Source: JBAOHV01 sp963714875 (GTDB lineage Bacteria; Actinomycetota; Acidimicrobiia; Acidimicrobiales; Microtrichaceae). Taken from it: DNA of 64,000 bases. Position 1 is the stretch's first letter, and each line of letters begins with the position of its first letter. Location: the NCBI GenBank assembly GCA_963714875.1, contig CAVQQI010000002.1, positions 248,001 through 312,000 on the forward strand. Direction: 5' to 3'. This document shows, piece after piece, positions 1 through 13,357 of this stretch. Under the pieces are notes generated by a model. That model made no database searches, was not told the DNA's origin, and saw only the letters and a list, made by a program, of their open reading frames with translations. The translations under genes and the position numbers were made by a program.

Positions 1-78
1 GGCGAGGAGCACAGCACCGCGAACGCCGGCATCGCTGTGCTGCGAACGGCCTCGGCCGGCGCTGAGGTCGACAACTAG
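1..78 (+). CDS. C-terminal fragment of an unidentified protein
   Basis: The first 75 bases read as an open frame of 25 residues ending in AEVDN and a TAG stop at 76-78; the gene begins outside the window. The fragment is Ala/Gly/Thr-rich and too short to assign to a family. It lies 49 bases upstream of the ABC transporter genes on the same strand, so it may belong to the same transcription unit, but no function can be inferred. Confidence 0.45.
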   Translation, partial: GEEHSTANAGIAVLRTASAGAEVDN

Positions 79-127
79 GCTCCGATCACGGCGTGCGCAG
101 GTGTCCGCGCCGGGAAGAGGCCTGAAC

Positions 128-880
128 ATGAGCGGCGGAGCCGACACGATGACCCAGACCGCAGCTGCCGGGGCGATCGATGCCGTGAAGCTGTACGGCG
201 AGGGCGACACCGAGATCCGCGCCCTCGACGGCGTCACCGTGTCGTTCGAGCGCAGCCGGTTCACCGCGATCATGGGCCCGTCGGGTTCGGGCAAGTCCAC
301 GCTGATGCACTGCCTGGCGGGGCTGGACCAGCTCTCCGACGGCCGGGTGTACCTCGGCGACACCTACCTCGACGAGCTGTCCGAGTCGCAGCTGACCGAG
401 CTGCGCCGCGACCGCGTGGGCTTCGTCTTCCAGGCGTTCAACCTGATCCCGACCCTGTCGGCGATCGAGAACATCACGCTGCCGATGGACCTCGCCGGAC
501 GGAAGCCGGATCAGGCATGGGTCGACCAGGTCATCGACACCGTCGGCCTCCGCCCTCGGCTCGGGCACCGCCCCAGCGAGCTCTCCGGCGGCCAGCAGCA
601 GCGGGTCGCCGTCGCCAGGGCCCTCGCCAGCCAGCCCGAGATCGTCTTCGCCGATGAGCCCACCGGCAACCTGGACTCCCGCTCGGGCAGCGATCTGCTC
701 GAGTTCATGCGGCACGCGGTCAGCGACCTGGGTCAGACCATCGTGATGGTCACCCACGATCCCTCCGCCGCAGCGCACTCGGACCGTGTGGTGTTCCTCG
801 CCGACGGACACATCCGTGACGAGATGATCGAGCCCACCGCACCCAAGGTCCTCGACCTGATGAAGCGCCTCGGAGACTGA
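128..880 (+). CDS. ABC transporter ATP-binding protein (MacB/LolD type)
   Basis: This is the ATPase of an ABC export or lipoprotein-handling system paired with the FtsX-like permease that follows after 7 bases. Visible motifs are Walker A (GPSGSGKST), the Q-loop (FVFQAFNLIPTL, typical of the LolD/MacB/FtsE group), the signature LSGGQQQRVAVARAL, Walker B (EIVFADEPTGNLD) and the switch His in MVTHDPSAA. The ATG at 128 is preferred over a GTG at 101 because a strong Shine-Dalgarno GGAAGAGG (113-120) sits 7 bases upstream; an ATG at 149 is also possible. At about 250 residues the length is normal for the family. The substrate cannot be told from sequence. Confidence 0.9.
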   Translation: MSGGADTMTQTAAAGAIDAVKLYGEGDTEIRALDGVTVSFERSRFTAIMGPSGSGKSTLMHCLAGLDQLSDGRVYLGDTYLDELSESQLTELRRDRVGFVFQAFNLIPTLSAIENITLPMDLAGRKPDQAWVDQVIDTVGLRPRLGHRPSELSGGQQQRVAVARALASQPEIVFADEPTGNLDSRSGSDLLEFMRHAVSDLGQTIVMVTHDPSAAAHSDRVVFLADGHIRDEMIEPTAPKVLDLMKRLGD

Positions 881-887
881 TCCGCAC

Positions 888-3539
888 ATGCTCAAGGTCG
901 CACTGAAAGATCTGTTCGCGCGCAAGCGCCGCCTCGTCACGACCGGGTTGGCGATCATCCTGGGCATCGCCTTCCTGACGGGCACACAGTTGCTCTCCTC
1001 GGCGCTGCGGGACTCGATCGAGGGTCTGATCGGCGACGTCTACGACGGCATCGACGCAGTGGTCCGCTCGCCCGACAGCCAGGACACCCCCTTCGGCCAG
1101 CCGATCCGTGACACCGTGCCGGCGTCGCTCGTGGACGAGGTCGCAGCGGTCGACGGCGTGCGGACCGCCGAGGGCTACGTCGAGTCCACGGGGCCCCAGC
1201 TGTTGGACTCCGACGGCAAGGTCTACGGCTCGGCGGGGTTCGGCCCCCCGACGCTGGTCTACAACTGGATCCAGGACGAGGGTCTGCGAACGGGCGTCCT
1301 GACCGAGGGTCGTGGCCCGGAGGCCGACGACGAGATGGCCATCGACTTCACCAGCGCCGAGGGCATCGGCGTCGACCTCGGCGACGAGGTCACCATCATC
1401 ACCACCCAGCAGGGCCGTGAGACCTTCACGCTGGTCGGCATCCTCGGACTCGGCGATGACGGCAGCGAGTCCTCCGGCGCCCGCCCCATGTTCTTCACCA
1501 CCCCCACCGCGATGCGCCTGGCCGACCAGCCAGACGAGTTCAACTTCGTCGCCGTTGCCGGCGAGGAGGGCGTGACCCAGACGGAGCTCGCCGACAACAT
1601 CGTGTTCGCCCTCCCCGGCCAGCAGGTGCTGACCGGCGACGCGTTCACCGAGGAGAGCCAGGAGAGCATCGCCGGATTCGTCGACATCCTGGGCACGTTC
1701 GTGTCGGTGTTCGGCTACATCGCGCTGTTCGTCGCGATCTTCATCATCTACAACACGTTCTCGATCGTCATCACCCAGCGCACCCGCGAGACCGCGCTGT
1801 TGCGGGCCATCGGCGCCCGTCGACGCCAGGTGCTCGCTGCCACCATGCTCGAGGCGATCGTCGTGGGGCTCATCGCAGCGCTCGTCGGCCTGATCGCCGG
1901 ACTCGGGTTGGCGGCGGTGCTGCTGCGTCTGGTCGGCAGCGTGTTCACGGTGCGCAACTCCACACCACCCCTGACCCTCGGCGCGGTCGTCACCGCGCTC
2001 GTCGTCGGCGTGGTCGTCACCGTGCTGTCCGCGTTCATCCCCGCGCTGCGGTCGTCGAAGATCCCGCCGATCGCGGCGTTGTCGGAGACCTCGCACGACC
2101 GCTCGGATCTGTCGCTGTCGCGCAAGGTCTGGGGCGGGATCCTCCTCCTGGGAGGCGCCGCGCTGATCGGGCTGGGACTCGGCGACATCGGACCCAACCC
2201 GCTGCTGTTCGTCGGCATCGGCGCCGCGGCGGTGCTGCTGTCGGTCGCGGTCATCCTGGGCCCGCTCATCGCTGCACCGGTCAGCCGTGTGCTGGCACGG
2301 GTCATCAACCTGCGCGGCGGGATGGCCACACGCCTGGCCGGCGAGAACGCCGCACGCAACCCGAAGCGCACCGCCGCCACCGCTGCTGCGCTGACGATCG
2401 GCGTCACCCTCGTCGTCGTGATCGCGATCGTCGCCTCGTCGATCAAGGCGACCTTCGACTCGACGATCGCCAACTCGGTGAATGCCGACTACGTGGTGGC
2501 CACCGCATCGGTCACCTCGCTGGGTTCGATCCCCGAGACCCTGCGCGGCCAGGTCGCTGACCTGCCCGGGGTCACCGCCGCGAGCCCGGTGCGCTTCGGC
2601 CCGATCTCCTTGCTCGACGAATCGGCGACGGAGAGCCTCGACAGCTCGCCGACCACCGTGCCCGAGGGCATCACCGGTGCTGTCGGGACCGCGCCCGAGG
2701 GCGAGACGACCTTCGTGCTCGGCATCGATCCGGACAGCTGGTTCGACGTCGTCGACAACGGCGAGCTCCAGGGCTCGCCCGACGAGCTGACCGAAGGAAC
2801 CATGGCGGTCAACCAGCGCTACGCCGAGGAACGGGGTTGGGAGTTGGGTGACCAGATCCCTGTCTACTTCGCCGCCACCGGCCAGACCGACCTCGAGGTC
2901 ACGGTGCTGTTCGACTCGAACATCGGTCAGGGCGACATCTACCTCCCGCTCGCGACCTTCACGCCGAACATGCTGCCGATCTTCAACTCCGACGCCCAGA
3001 TCTACGTCGAGGCCGCCGACGACGTCGACATCGCTGAGCTCGGCGAGGAGCTCGACGCCCTGATCGCGGATCTGCCGACGGTCGTCGTGCAGGACCTCGA
3101 GGAGTTCACCGAGGCACAGACGGGCCCCATCAACACGTTCCTGACGATCGTGTACGGCCTGCTGGGGCTGGCGATCATCATCGCCCTGATCGGTATCGCC
3201 AACACGCTGTCGCTCTCGGTGCTGGAACGCACCCGAGAGCTCGGTCTGCTGCGTGCGGTCGGCATGTCGCGCCGGCAGCTGAAGCGCATGGTGCGCACCG
3301 AAGCGGCGATCATCGCGGTGTTCGGCACACTGATCGGCCTGGTCATCGGCATCGTGTTCTCGATCGCGTTGACCATCGCCATCTCGGCCGACACCCCCGA
3401 CCTGTTCACGTACAACCTGCCGGTGGTCCAGCTGGTCGTCATCACCGTGGTCGCCGCGCTCGCCGGCCTGCTGGCCGCATGGCTGCCGGCCCGACGCGCC
3501 GCCCGCCTCGACGTGCTCGAGGCCATCTCGTCGGTCTGA
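888..3539 (+). CDS. ABC transporter permease, duplicated FtsX-like domains
   Basis: This 883-residue membrane protein has one N-terminal transmembrane segment (residues ~15-35), a large extracytoplasmic MacB-periplasmic-core region, three membrane helices (~260-390), a further membrane block (~415-470), a second extracytoplasmic domain and three C-terminal helices. Each FtsX-like domain carries a coupling-helix-like sequence (ERTRELGLLRAVGMSRRQ in the second, QRTRETALLRAIGARRRQ in the first). The duplicated architecture is that of 'MacB-like periplasmic core / FtsX-like permease' proteins of actinobacteria. It is co-transcribed with the ATPase. The likely role is export or mechanotransmission at the membrane; the substrate is unknown. 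Confidence 0.88.
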   Translation: MLKVALKDLFARKRRLVTTGLAIILGIAFLTGTQLLSSALRDSIEGLIGDVYDGIDAVVRSPDSQDTPFGQPIRDTVPASLVDEVAAVDGVRTAEGYVESTGPQLLDSDGKVYGSAGFGPPTLVYNWIQDEGLRTGVLTEGRGPEADDEMAIDFTSAEGIGVDLGDEVTIITTQQGRETFTLVGILGLGDDGSESSGARPMFFTTPTAMRLADQPDEFNFVAVAGEEGVTQTELADNIVFALPGQQVLTGDAFTEESQESIAGFVDILGTFVSVFGYIALFVAIFIIYNTFSIVITQRTRETALLRAIGARRRQVLAATMLEAIVVGLIAALVGLIAGLGLAAVLLRLVGSVFTVRNSTPPLTLGAVVTALVVGVVVTVLSAFIPALRSSKIPPIAALSETSHDRSDLSLSRKVWGGILLLGGAALIGLGLGDIGPNPLLFVGIGAAAVLLSVAVILGPLIAAPVSRVLARVINLRGGMATRLAGENAARNPKRTAATAAALTIGVTLVVVIAIVASSIKATFDSTIANSVNADYVVATASVTSLGSIPETLRGQVADLPGVTAASPVRFGPISLLDESATESLDSSPTTVPEGITGAVGTAPEGETTFVLGIDPDSWFDVVDNGELQGSPDELTEGTMAVNQRYAEERGWELGDQIPVYFAATGQTDLEVTVLFDSNIGQGDIYLPLATFTPNMLPIFNSDAQIYVEAADDVDIAELGEELDALIADLPTVVVQDLEEFTEAQTGPINTFLTIVYGLLGLAIIIALIGIANTLSLSVLERTRELGLLRAVGMSRRQLKRMVRTEAAIIAVFGTLIGLVIGIVFSIALTIAISADTPDLFTYNLPVVQLVVITVVAALAGLLAAWLPARRAARLDVLEAISSV

Positions 3540-3593
3540 TTCCGACCAGCAGCCCCACCCCGTCCCTGCGGTCACGCCGCCTTTGGAGCCCCC

Positions 3594-3983
3594 ATGTCGC
3601 TCGATCTGTCGAACCTCCCGACCAGCACGCTCGAGTTCCTCGCGGAGTACCACCTGGCGACGCTGACCACGTTGCGCGCCGACGGCTCACCCCACGTCGT
3701 CCCGGTCGGGTTCTCCTACGACCCTGCCGCCCGCCTGGTGCGCATCATCACCCGGGCGGGGTCACAGAAGGTCGCGAACGCCCGCCGCGGTGGGCGGGCG
3801 GCGGTGAGCCAGGTCGACGGCGGTCGGTGGTTGACCCTGGAGGGCACCGTCGCCGCGACCGACGACCCCGACCGGGTCGCTGCGGCGGTGGCCGGCTACG
3901 CCGCCCGATACCGCGACCCGGTGGAGAACCCCGAACGCGTGGCGATCGAGATCAGCGTCGACCGGATCCTCGGGCGGGGCTGA
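3594..3983 (+). CDS. PPOX-class F420-dependent protein (Rv1155-like, split beta-barrel)
   Basis: A 129-residue protein of the pyridoxamine-phosphate-oxidase-like split-barrel fold. The opening (EFLAEYHLATLTTLRADGSPHVVPVGF) and the segment RIITRAGSQKVANARRGGRAAVSQVDG match the actinobacterial F420-binding PPOX subfamily, in which conserved Lys/Arg residues bind the deazaflavin phosphate. Full family length, start supported by GGAG 7 bases upstream. Members reduce or bind F420 and, in mycobacteria, act on diverse small molecules; the substrate here is unknown. It stands alone between an ABC exporter and a convergent gene. Confidence 0.85.
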   Translation: MSLDLSNLPTSTLEFLAEYHLATLTTLRADGSPHVVPVGFSYDPAARLVRIITRAGSQKVANARRGGRAAVSQVDGGRWLTLEGTVAATDDPDRVAAAVAGYAARYRDPVENPERVAIEISVDRILGRG

Positions 3984-4019
3984 TCCCCGCAGGCGTGCTG
4001 AGGGCCGTGTACCAGGCGT

Positions 4020-4778
4020 TCACCGCATGAGCCTGGCGCGCAGCGCTGCGACCAGCGCGTCGTCCCCGAAGTACTCGACCGCCCCCACCGCGGGGCGTCC
4101 GTAGAGCACCAGCTCCAGATCCGACGCATGGGCCCGGATCGCCAGGTCACCCTTGGCATGCTCGTGGGTGATCTCGAGACCACTGGCACCGAGACCGACG
4201 AGCCACTCGCCATCCACGTCGGTGCTGTGCAGGTGAATCGTCGAACCCAGGCCCGGCGCATCGCTGACCGGGGCCAGGCCCGCCAACAGGAACAGCTCGT
4301 CGATCCCGTCGCGGGCGAGGTCGGCAGCCACCGGCTCGGCCGGGCCGACCGCGAGTTGGGCATCGACGCGATGGATGGCGAACTCGTGGGCGACGCGACG
4401 GACCACGAAGCCGGCGGTCTGGTCGGCCGGGTCGAACGTCCAGCACGGCGACGCCGCGGTGGTGGCTCGCAGCTCGGCGACCAGTTGACGGGAACGCGCC
4501 GCCAGCCAGTCGGCCTGCTGCGACGGTTCGTCACACTCCGGGAGTTCGGGCTTCGGGCGCCCGTCGGCATCGGCGAGCAGGTGGATCCAGAACCCACACA
4601 CCTGACCCACGTGGCGGGCCAGGCCGAACAGGTCGTAGTCCGGACACGTCGGCACCCGGGCGTCGTGCGGCCCGGCGGCGACCACGGCGACGATCGTCGC
4701 CAGCTCCATGTCGGCGGCGTCGATGTACGCGCCGTGTTCCAATCGGGTGTCGGGTCCCTGGGCGTCCGAGGAGTCCAT
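4020..4778 (-). CDS. Maleylpyruvate isomerase-family (DinB-like) mycothiol-dependent protein
   Basis: About 252 residues. The N-terminal DinB-like four-helix domain has the segments VPTCPDYDLFGLARHVGQVCGFW and VRRVAHEFAIHRVDAQLA, whose histidines correspond to the metal ligands of the mycothiol-dependent maleylpyruvate isomerase family. A C-terminal alpha/beta sterol-carrier-like domain (ITHEHAKGDLAIRAHASDLELVLYGR) follows. The family uses mycothiol, the actinobacterial thiol, for isomerisation or detoxification. The ATG at 4778 is chosen; a GTG at 4799 would add seven residues. It is the last gene of a three-gene minus-strand run with the SdpI-like and NTF2-like genes. Confidence 0.8.
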   Translation of the reverse strand: MDSSDAQGPDTRLEHGAYIDAADMELATIVAVVAAGPHDARVPTCPDYDLFGLARHVGQVCGFWIHLLADADGRPKPELPECDEPSQQADWLAARSRQLVAELRATTAASPCWTFDPADQTAGFVVRRVAHEFAIHRVDAQLAVGPAEPVAADLARDGIDELFLLAGLAPVSDAPGLGSTIHLHSTDVDGEWLVGLGASGLEITHEHAKGDLAIRAHASDLELVLYGRPAVGAVEYFGDDALVAALRARLMR

Positions 4779-4811
4779 CGCCGCACCGTACCGGTTCACG
4801 CCGGGTCCGAT

Positions 4812-5150
4812 TCACGCGTCGCGCGCCGCCCGCAACGCCACCGCAACACCCAGGCCGATCGCGGTCAGCGCCGCTGCCAACGAGACCAGCGCGAGGACCT
4901 GACCGATCAGATCGAAGCCGGTGAACAGCACGCCCGCACCTCCGGCCAGCAGCACACCGCCACCGACCCCCAACGGGCCGGCCGCGGCCTGGTGCGCCGC
5001 ATACCAGGCATCGTCGGACCGGCGTGTGGAGGGGAGGCGCAGACCGACCCAGCCGTTCGGGCGCAGCGCCCGCTGGGAGCCGGCCCACGAGATCCACACC
5101 AGCGCGGCGCCGCCGAGCAGCAGCGCCGCGCCGACGAGCAGGCCCTCCAC
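4812..5150 (-). CDS. Small SdpI-like membrane protein
   Basis: A 112-residue protein with an N-terminal hydrophobic helix, a short polar stretch and two further helices. The stretch NGWVGLRLPSTRRSDDAWYAAH resembles the conserved 'N-x3-G-[IL]-R-x-P-x-T-x3-x-W-x2-x-H' signature of the SdpI/YhfL membrane family (immunity to the SdpC toxin in Bacillus, but widespread in proteins of unknown role). It starts 4 bases after the upstream NTF2-like gene ends, so the two are almost certainly co-translated. No toxin partner is visible, and an immunity role is not claimed. Confidence 0.65.
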   Translation of the reverse strand: MEGLLVGAALLLGGAALVWISWAGSQRALRPNGWVGLRLPSTRRSDDAWYAAHQAAAGPLGVGGGVLLAGGAGVLFTGFDLIGQVLALVSLAAALTAIGLGVAVALRAARDA

Positions 5151-5154
5151 CGGT

Positions 5155-5535
5155 TCAGCTGACCTGGATGTCCGCGGCGGTCCAGTAGGCCCTCATCTCG
5201 CTGATCGACCCGTCGTCGTCGAAGGTGAACACATCGATGATCTCCACGGTGAACGTGGAGTCACCGATCCGGGTCACCGCCCGCAGCGGCACCGCGGCCC
5301 ACGACCCCACCGCTCGGATCGGCCCCGTGATCGCCAGCTCGAAACCCTGGGTGCCGTCGTGGGTGCCGGCGAAGAAGTCACGGATGGCCGCACGCCCCAC
5401 CCTGGCGGGCTGGTCGACCGGATCGGCCAGCACTGCGTCATCGGCGAACAGCGCGGCGATGCCGTCGATGTCGCCGGCGGTGTGCGCTGCTGCGTAGGCC
5501 TGGACGGCTGACTTCATGTGGTCGGTCGATGGCAT
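5155..5535 (-). CDS. Nuclear transport factor 2-like / SnoaL-like protein
   Basis: A 126-residue alpha+beta-cone protein: AVQAYAAAHTAGDIDGIAALFADDAVLADPVD, then GRAAIRDFFAG and FTVEIIDVFTFDDDGSISEMRAYW, the usual three-part signature of SnoaL/ketosteroid-isomerase-like NTF2 folds. Such proteins are small hydrolases, isomerases or ligand binders; no specific reaction can be assigned. The start at 5535 is fixed by GAGGAG 8 bases upstream. It leads a minus-strand trio and is divergent from the gene at 5619, leaving an 83-base shared promoter region. Confidence 0.75.
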   Translation of the reverse strand: MPSTDHMKSAVQAYAAAHTAGDIDGIAALFADDAVLADPVDQPARVGRAAIRDFFAGTHDGTQGFELAITGPIRAVGSWAAVPLRAVTRIGDSTFTVEIIDVFTFDDDGSISEMRAYWTAADIQVS

Positions 5536-5618
5536 CGGCGGATCTCCTCGCGGCGGTCCGCCGACAGTCGGCGAACGCCGGCAGCCTAGCCATCGCCCGA
5601 GATGGGCCAAGATGCCCC

Positions 5619-6629
5619 ATGCCTGCACTGCGGACCGAGATCACCGAGATCGTCACCGGGCTCGGCATGCTCGGCGGCGCGGATGTGGACGCTGCGCTCG
5701 CACGGCGGCCCCCGGAGCTCGTCGAGGTCGACGACGCCACCTGGCAGCGCCTGGTGGACGCCCGCCACGACCGCACCCACGACCACGACTTCCTGGCCGC
5801 GTGGAACAACGGCCGGGCGTTCCTGGTGGCACGTGAGGGACTGCGGGGCCGAGTGCCGATCGTGGTCGAGTGGAAGGGCGGACACCGAGACCCCGGCGAC
5901 GTCGCGGTGCCGTCGGACCTGCGCATCGATCACGTCTACCTGGTCAGCTGCAAGTACCTGTCGAACGTGTTGCACAACGCGTCGCCGTGGGCGCTGTTCG
6001 AACGACTGCTGGTGGGTGCGCACGCCCGACGCAGCGAGGGCGACTGGTTCGACACGGTCGCGCCCCAGCAGCACCAGGAGCTCTACCGGCTGGTCCGCCG
6101 GCGCTACGCAGCAGATCTGGCGCTGCCCGAGGCCGTGGCTGCGCTGAGCACACCGCAGCGACGCGAGCTGCGCACCCGCGTCCCGCGCGACTGGGACCCC
6201 GCCTGTGCCGGTGCGTACGCGGAGCTGGTGGCGCTCGCGTCCCGGGAATCCGCCCGTCGGTGGCTCGACCGGCTCGACACGCCACGGGCCCGTGACGCGA
6301 TGGTGTGGCGCCTGCTACGTCTGACACCCGCGCCGTACTTCGTGCTGGGCACCGCTGCACGCGGCTCCATCCGGCTTCGGGTGGGCACCCCGTGGGACTT
6401 CAGCCGCGGCCACCGCATCCGTCGCTTCGAGGTCCGGCCCGGCGGCGGTGGCCAGGCGAGGGTGGAGTGGTCCGCCACGGTGTCGCGGAGGGAGCAGGGC
6501 GACGACCTCGAGGTGTGCGGGCACGTCGAGGTGCGCTGGAGCCACGGCCGGTTCGGCGGGCCTCCCGAGGCGAAGGTCTATCTGGACACCCCGCACGCCG
6601 AGGTGCCCGGCTACGTCCCGCTGGTCTGA
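5619..6629 (+). CDS. Conserved hypothetical protein with nuclease-like EWK motif
   Basis: I do not recognise a named family for this 336-residue protein. The N-terminal half contains VPIVVEWKGGHRDPGDV, then DHVYLVSCKYLSNVLHNASP. The spacing of an acidic residue and E-x-K in a predicted beta-strand context recalls PD-(D/E)XK nuclease cores, but this is only a resemblance. The middle is helical and Arg-rich. The C-terminal third (residues ~240-336) is beta-rich and ends in VPLV. The ATG at 5619 is preferred because an upstream in-frame start at 5529 would run into the divergent gene. There is no restriction-modification partner nearby. Confidence 0.6.
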   Translation: MPALRTEITEIVTGLGMLGGADVDAALARRPPELVEVDDATWQRLVDARHDRTHDHDFLAAWNNGRAFLVAREGLRGRVPIVVEWKGGHRDPGDVAVPSDLRIDHVYLVSCKYLSNVLHNASPWALFERLLVGAHARRSEGDWFDTVAPQQHQELYRLVRRRYAADLALPEAVAALSTPQRRELRTRVPRDWDPACAGAYAELVALASRESARRWLDRLDTPRARDAMVWRLLRLTPAPYFVLGTAARGSIRLRVGTPWDFSRGHRIRRFEVRPGGGGQARVEWSATVSRREQGDDLEVCGHVEVRWSHGRFGGPPEAKVYLDTPHAEVPGYVPLV

Positions 6630-6648
6630 GGGTCGCCCGACCGACGCG

Positions 6649-6672
6649 CCGAGGGCATCGGCTCACCCTCGG
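6649..6672. terminator. Hairpin between convergent genes
   Basis: CCGAGGG (6649-6655) and CCCTCGG (6666-6672) form an inverted repeat with a 10-base loop between the ends of two convergent genes. It overlaps the last codons of the glycosylase gene. There is no T-tract, as is common for actinobacterial hairpin terminators. Confidence 0.35.
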
Positions 6673-7484
6673 TCGATGCTGTCCGCCGGCGCGCCACCGA
6701 GGAACTGGCACCGCGGACACCAGTAGGTGACCCGGGCCAGCTCCCCCTCGGTACGACGACGGACCCGCTCACCGCAGCGCCGGCACGGCTGACCGGCGCG
6801 GCCGTACACGGCCAGCCCCTCGGGCACGGTTCGCCGGCGGGCGTTGCCGAGGTTCGCCCGCAACAACCGGCCGGCGGTGGCGATCAGCCGACGCCGTGTC
6901 GCAGGATCGATCGAGCCGAGCGGAGCGAACGGGTCGACCATCTCGTGCCAGCAGACGTCGGACTTGTAGACGTTGCCGATGCCGTTGCCGACACGCTGGT
7001 CGAGCAGCACCTCACCGATCGGCGTGGCGGGGTCCAGCCCGTCCATGCGGGCAACGCACTCCTCGATCACCTCGTCCACAGCGCTGGCGTCCCGGCACAG
7101 GTCGGGGCCGAGGTGCGCGACGGGGTCATCGACGGTGCCGGCGCGAGCGGTCGGAAAGGTGCGCACCACCGGCGCCGAGAAGCACACCGCCTGGTGCTCA
7201 CGCACGGCGATCATGCACCGCATCAGGTGCGGCGGTGTGCGCCAACGCTCCCCCACCCGGTGGACCTGCCACGAGCCGGTCATGCGCATGTGGGTGTCCA
7301 GGGTCAGCCCACCGGAGAACCGCACCAGCAGGTGCTTGCCGACCGCTTCGACGACGTCGATGCGCTCACCGGCGCGGGGTCGCTGGCCGACCAGTCGGGG
7401 AGCTTCGAAGCGCTCCAGCACCTCGCCCTGCAGCACCGGGCGGAGCTTCGCCGCGGCGCGGTGGATCGTGTCACCCTCCGGCAT
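6663..7484 (-). CDS. nei: Fpg/Nei-family DNA glycosylase/AP lyase (Nei2-like)
   Basis: A base-excision-repair enzyme that removes oxidised bases and nicks the abasic site. The mature N-terminus begins PEGDTI, the Nei-type catalytic Pro (Schiff base) and Glu; the beta-clamp Lys is in AVGKHLLVRF. The helix-two-turn-helix region (VLLDQRVGNGIGNVYKSDVCW) has the conserved N-x2-K element, and the C-terminal zinc finger has CRRCGERVRRR and CPRCQ (two C-x2-C pairs). At 273 residues it has normal length. It resembles the mycobacterial Nei2 subgroup. It stands alone, convergent with the 336-aa hypothetical. Confidence 0.9.
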   Translation of the reverse strand: MPEGDTIHRAAAKLRPVLQGEVLERFEAPRLVGQRPRAGERIDVVEAVGKHLLVRFSGGLTLDTHMRMTGSWQVHRVGERWRTPPHLMRCMIAVREHQAVCFSAPVVRTFPTARAGTVDDPVAHLGPDLCRDASAVDEVIEECVARMDGLDPATPIGEVLLDQRVGNGIGNVYKSDVCWHEMVDPFAPLGSIDPATRRRLIATAGRLLRANLGNARRRTVPEGLAVYGRAGQPCRRCGERVRRRTEGELARVTYWCPRCQFLGGAPADSIDRG

Positions 7485-7506
7485 GGCCGCTCCCGTGGTG
7501 TCCGGG

Positions 7507-8349
7507 CTACTTCAGCAACGCGCCGGCATCGACGGGCAGGGTCGTACCGGTGACGTAGCGGGCCTCGTCGGAGCAGAGCCACATGATGGCGTCGCTGATG
7601 TCGCCCGCATCGATCCACGGGGTGTCCAGCGCCTGCTGCGGGCGCAGGAACTCGCCGGCATCCTCGGTCGTGGGGTTCTCCAGATCCATGCGGACCAACT
7701 TGGGGAAGACGTCGTTGATGATCATCGGCGTGTGCACCGAGGTCGGGTGCACGGTGTTGACCCTGATGTTGTTCGGAGCCAGTTCCAGGGCGAGCGACCG
7801 CATCAGACCGACCACACCGTGCTTGGCGGCGTTGTACGCCGGAGAGCCGTAGAAGCCGCGCAGCCCGGCGGTGGACGATGTGATGACGATGGCGCCACCC
7901 TCGTTCTGTTCGATCATGCGGTTCACCCCGGCGCGCACGGTGTTGAACACTCCGGTCAGGTTGATCCCGATCGTCTCGTCCCACGCCTCGGAGGTGAGCC
8001 ACTGGACCGGCCCGGGCGAGTAGGTCCCGGCGTTCGCCAGGATCACGTCGAGCCGCCCGTACTTGTCCATGCCTCCCTTGAGCACCGCGCGCACACCGTT
8101 CAGGTCGCGCACATCGGCGACCTCGGCATGCATGGCGCCACCGGCGGACTCGACCCTGCGCACCGTCTCGGCCAGGTCCTCCTCGGTCGCCAGGGGGTAG
8201 GGCACGTCGGGCTGATCGGCGCAGACGTCGAAGCCGATCACCCGCGCTCCTTCCCGGGCGAAGCGGATCGCGTGCTCACGGCCCTGGCCCCTGGCCACAC
8301 CGCTGATGAACACGACCTTGTCCTCGAAGCGCCGGTTCCGATCCACCAT
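7507..8349 (-). CDS. Mycofactocin-coupled SDR family oxidoreductase
   Basis: A 280-residue short-chain dehydrogenase. The dinucleotide-binding motif is GVARGQGREHA. A short insertion with ADQP follows the second strand (GFDVCADQPDVPYPLA), which with the 'GVARGQGR' start marks the mycofactocin-associated SDR subgroup whose tightly held NAD is recycled by mycofactocin. Catalytic residues are Asn (ILANAG), Ser (ITSSTAG) and YNAAK (Tyr/Lys). The ATG at 8349 has GAGGGGGA 6 bases upstream. The mycofactocin biosynthesis genes are not in the window. A perfect palindrome sits 24 bases upstream, suggesting a dedicated repressor. Confidence 0.85.
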   Translation of the reverse strand: MVDRNRRFEDKVVFISGVARGQGREHAIRFAREGARVIGFDVCADQPDVPYPLATEEDLAETVRRVESAGGAMHAEVADVRDLNGVRAVLKGGMDKYGRLDVILANAGTYSPGPVQWLTSEAWDETIGINLTGVFNTVRAGVNRMIEQNEGGAIVITSSTAGLRGFYGSPAYNAAKHGVVGLMRSLALELAPNNIRVNTVHPTSVHTPMIINDVFPKLVRMDLENPTTEDAGEFLRPQQALDTPWIDAGDISDAIMWLCSDEARYVTGTTLPVDAGALLK

Positions 8350-8372
8350 GTCCAGTCCCCCTCGATCCCAGC

Positions 8373-8393
8373 GATCTGACACCCCGTCAGATC
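8373..8393. promoter_or_regulatory. Perfect 8-bp inverted repeat, probable operator of the SDR gene
   Basis: GATCTGAC (8373-8380) and GTCAGATC (8386-8393) flank the 5-base spacer ACCCC. The site lies 24-44 bases upstream of the SDR start codon, where a repressor would overlap the promoter. Symmetry and size fit a TetR-type dimer. No tetR gene is adjacent, so the regulator would act in trans. Confidence 0.55.
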
Positions 8394-8484
8394 ATGCGGA
8401 CATGGCTATCACAGCCCCCCACGGCCTCCCGGTGCACATCCACGACCGACCTCGCGTCGGCGACCGGCCCGGCTCGAGCAGCGA

Positions 8485-13274
<4,790 letters not shown>

Positions 13275-13357
13275 CTCGGGACTGTACCGATGGCCACCGA
13301 CACCGACCGGGCGGTCGCGCCCTTCGTCGCCGGAGCGGCCCGACGTAGACTCACGAG

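Noticed and set aside
750..3653. A 967-codon open frame on the strand opposite the ABC permease
   Set aside because: Its product is Arg/Gly/Asp-rich, low-complexity and lacks domains. It is an antisense shadow caused by high third-position GC, as are similar long frames opposite the Mrp and amtB genes.
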